Assembly (NCBI GenBank): GCA_040880545.1
Contig: JBBDIE010000011.1
Span: 1 to 8,626, forward strand
DNA length: 8,626 nucleotides
Direction: 5' to 3'
From: M55B112 sp040880545
Lineage (GTDB): Bacteria > Bacteroidota > Bacteroidia > Bacteroidales > GCA-2748055
The notes beneath the pieces were generated by a model. The model saw only the letters and a program-made list of their open reading frames with translations, ran no database searches and had not been told where the DNA came from. The first letter of the stretch is position 1; each line of letters begins with the position of its first letter. Shown one piece after another: positions 7,024-8,626 of the stretch. Made by a program: the position numbers and the translations under genes.

Positions 7024-7407
7024 ATGTTTAATCTGTTCAGAATGGGTGGACCATTATTTATGGGAATCCTGACAGTTATTTTATTTATCATACTTGTGAT
7101 TGCTCTCTTCTATCTTTTTATTATTATCCGTAAGGATTATAAAGATATCCGGGAAGCCAGGAAGAGAATCAGTTATATAAAAAGTTTTGGCATCCTGGGC
7201 CTGGTCACCGGCATTTTGGGCCAGATGATTGGTCTCTTCCAGGCATTCAGCGCCATTGAAAAAGCGCCGGATGTCTCCACTGCCATCATGATGGGAGGGT
7301 TGAAGGTATCGATGATCACTCCCCTGTATGGCATGACAATATTCCTGATCTCTTACCTGCTATGGATAGCAATTGACTTCCTGGCGAGCAAACAGACTAA
7401 TCTGTAA
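7024..7407 (+). CDS. Short MotA/TolQ/ExbB proton-channel family membrane protein
   Basis: The product has 127 residues from the ATG at 7024. A TTG farther upstream (6970) would add a Pro-rich stretch unlike the family, so ATG is chosen. Three membrane helices are predicted: about 12-35, 53-77 and 95-119. A basic stretch (RKDYKDIREARKR) follows the first helix. The second and third helices carry the family core: GILGLVTGILGQMIGLFQAF, then MGGLKVSMITPLYGM with Thr99-Pro100 in the pore-lining helix position. ExbB/TolQ/MotA subunits normally have about 200-260 residues and work with an ExbD/TolR/MotB partner to use proton flow. This one is minimal, lacks most of the cytoplasmic domain, and has no partner gene in the window. 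Whether it conducts ions is unknown. Its 3' end overlaps the convergent rhodanese gene by 11 bp. Confidence 0.8.
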   Translation: MFNLFRMGGPLFMGILTVILFIILVIALFYLFIIIRKDYKDIREARKRISYIKSFGILGLVTGILGQMIGLFQAFSAIEKAPDVSTAIMMGGLKVSMITPLYGMTIFLISYLLWIAIDFLASKQTNL

Positions 7408-8362
7408 CCAGGTCATTCCCTGCTATTTCCGATGTACTCCAATGGGTCAGTCCATACGAGGCTGCCCAGTCGGTTGCCATGCCGTTTACCCCAAACTTAA
7501 GTGTCCTGGCGTCATATCCCAAAACCCGCAGATACGCTGCCATGAAAGCACTGGTTTGTCCGGTATAGCAATATACAACCACCGGTTTATCAACCGGAAG
7601 TGTCATCAGGTAGGTATCAGTGATCAGGTCCTCGTTGGGTGTATACTGAACGGCTCCGGGAACATGACCCAGGGTATAATGGTTAACGGGCCAGTAATTC
7701 ACAATATAGTAATTATCCAGGTTCCCAAATACTTCAGCGTCTGAGATACCTGCGACTTCGAACCCTTCTTCCAATACCACAGCAATCCTGGCCTCAAGGA
7801 TCTCTTCACCGGTTTTAAATCCTGTCTCGATAACAGGCATGGGACCCTCTTCACCTTTTGGGTTATCTGTCGTTTCAAACTGGGTGGCATACGTGTTTTT
7901 GCTATTTGAATTCAACGAACCTGCACATGCAGCGTTCCATGAACTCATTCCCCATTTAAGGGAATAGGCATCATAGCCTGCTATACGAACTAATGCGGTG
8001 ACAAATCCTGCCGACTGACCGGTATAACAGGTGATAACAATTTTATCATACCCGGTCACATCCATTGCATCAAGGTGTGAAATAATATCAGCAGAAGCAA
8101 CATTGACAGCGCCGATAATATGACCAATTCCGGTATAGTCTTCTGCACTCCTGATATCAATAACATAAGGATTACCGGTCAGAATTTCTGAATTAAGATT
8201 GGTAGCGGTAATATACTTTGCGAAAGCTTCAACATTTACCGGACTGTCTGCCGATTCCAGGTATTCCGCAAGTTCCAGGGATTCATCAACTGTTTTTCCG
8301 CAGGATACAAACAATACTGAAATTGTAAAGATGCCAAGCATCCAGAACTGAAATTTTTTCAT
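7397..8362 (-). CDS. Tandem rhodanese-domain lipoprotein
   Basis: The product has 321 residues from the ATG at 8362. The lipoprotein signal ends in VLFVS-Cys21, so the protein is predicted to be lipid-anchored outside the cytoplasm. There are two rhodanese-like domains. The first (about 42-146) has VIDIRSAEDY, GHIIGAVNV and the active loop CYTGQSAG with Cys112. The second (about 183-305) has GHVPGAVQY and CYTGQTSA with Cys265, but the usual Asp-x-Arg at the end of its first strand is replaced by a VNYW segment. Rhodaneses move sulfane sulfur through a persulfide on the loop Cys. Both cysteines are present here, whereas classical two-domain thiosulfate sulfurtransferases keep it only in the C-terminal domain. 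A periplasmic or surface sulfur-relay or binding role is inferred, with no partner nearby. The stop codon overlaps the ExbB-like gene tail to tail. Confidence 0.9.
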   Translation of the reverse strand: MKKFQFWMLGIFTISVLFVSCGKTVDESLELAEYLESADSPVNVEAFAKYITATNLNSEILTGNPYVIDIRSAEDYTGIGHIIGAVNVASADIISHLDAMDVTGYDKIVITCYTGQSAGFVTALVRIAGYDAYSLKWGMSSWNAACAGSLNSNSKNTYATQFETTDNPKGEEGPMPVIETGFKTGEEILEARIAVVLEEGFEVAGISDAEVFGNLDNYYIVNYWPVNHYTLGHVPGAVQYTPNEDLITDTYLMTLPVDKPVVVYCYTGQTSAFMAAYLRVLGYDARTLKFGVNGMATDWAASYGLTHWSTSEIAGNDLVTD

Positions 8363-8438
8363 AATGTAAATTTTAATGGTGATTAGGTTATTATTAAGTT
8401 TAAATAATTATTATTTGCTCTTATCGGTTTCTAACAGG

Positions 8439-8578
8439 CACTAATTAGAGTCTGTCAATTAAGTGGAGTGGCTGGATCAAAATGTTCGTTGGGAAGTGCG
8501 CAGTCCCGATTTGTCGGGATGAGCAATTTCCCGACGAGCGTAACGCAGCAATCGGACATTATGGACAGACACTAATTA
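8439..8578. mobile_element. Small palindromic MITE-like element or IS remnant
   Basis: The stretch is bounded by an exact 9-bp direct repeat, CACTAATTA, at 8439-8447 and 8570-8578, like a target-site duplication. Overlapping it, TAATTAGAGTCTGTC (8442-8456) and the reverse complement of 8564-8578 (TAATTAGTGTCTGTC) match at 14 of 15 positions, like terminal inverted repeats. If the ends are GAGTCTGTC and GTGTCTGTC, the element is 8448-8572 with a 6-bp TAATTA duplication. The inside is GC-richer than its AT-rich flanks, has a nested hairpin, and contains no open frame of useful length. This fits a non-autonomous miniature transposon or a deleted insertion sequence. The parent family cannot be fixed. 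Confidence 0.5.
8486..8537 (+). other. Long nested hairpin inside the MITE-like element
   Basis: TCGTTGGGAA (8486-8495) pairs with TTCCCGACGA (8528-8537), continuing inward through 8496-8499 and 8523-8527 with one bulged A. The enclosed 8504-8519 forms a perfect TCCCGA-TTTG-TCGGGA hairpin. The two non-Watson-Crick pairs in the outer stem (8490 with 8533, 8496 with 8527) are G-U on the plus strand but A-C on the minus strand, so plus-strand RNA would fold better. No T tract follows, so it is not a standard terminator. Confidence 0.5.
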
Positions 8579-8626
8579 AACCAACCTGCCGGTAATGATC
8601 CATCCACAGTTATATGTGATGTTGAA

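Noticed and set aside
8448..8572. CRISPR or integron attachment site at the window end
   Set aside because: There is one structured unit only, with no repeated spacer pattern, no integrase and no attC-like core sites. Terminal repeats with a duplicated target fit a mobile element better.

Overview
The window looks like a chromosomal stretch from a member of the Bacteroidota (Bacteroidetes). The reasons are the gene content (a GH95 fucosidase, a DUF4382 lipoprotein, a lipoprotein-type TIM-barrel sugar isomerase/epimerase relative, an S74 'tail fiber' surface protein and a membrane-anchored LytTR regulator), lipoprotein signals on three of seven proteins, start codons without clear Shine-Dalgarno sequences, and one match to the Bacteroidota -7 promoter box (TAnnTTTG). 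No rRNA, tRNA, CRISPR array or complete insertion sequence is visible.

Layout. Positions 1-1344 (+) hold the C-terminal part of a GH95 alpha-L-fucosidase cut by the window edge. 1366-1400 is a hairpin/T-tract terminator serving the opposite-strand gene at 1428-2279, a DUF4382 lipoprotein with a C-terminal carboxypeptidase-regulatory-like domain. A 157-bp divergent gap with a -7 box and a perfect inverted repeat precedes 2437-3366 (+), a lipoprotein TIM-barrel sugar isomerase/epimerase relative. 3529-5994 (-) is an 821-residue repetitive secreted protein ending in an S74 self-cleaving chaperone domain. Just upstream of it on the same strand lies a four-helix membrane protein with a LytTR DNA-binding domain (6130-6879). 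Diverging from that is a short MotA/TolQ/ExbB-like channel protein (7024-7407), whose end overlaps by 11 bp the end of a tandem-rhodanese lipoprotein (7397-8362, -). The last 190 bases contain a small palindromic, MITE-like element (8439-8578) bounded by a 9-bp direct repeat.

How the genes fit together. Most genes appear to be transcribed singly, with alternating strands. The GH95 enzyme and the isomerase-like lipoprotein fit envelope glycan use, but no SusC/SusD pair is present here. The most plausible functional pair is the LytTR regulator and the S74 surface protein: same strand, 135 bp apart, no clear terminator between them. The ExbB-like protein has no ExbD/TolR partner in the window.

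The features most worth a second look are the terminal MITE-like element with its nested hairpin, the layered repeats and intact self-cleavage dyad of the S74 protein, the LytTR/S74/ExbB-like cluster, and substitutions at family motif positions in the TIM-barrel and second rhodanese domains. Nothing here clearly amounts to a new defence or mobile system.
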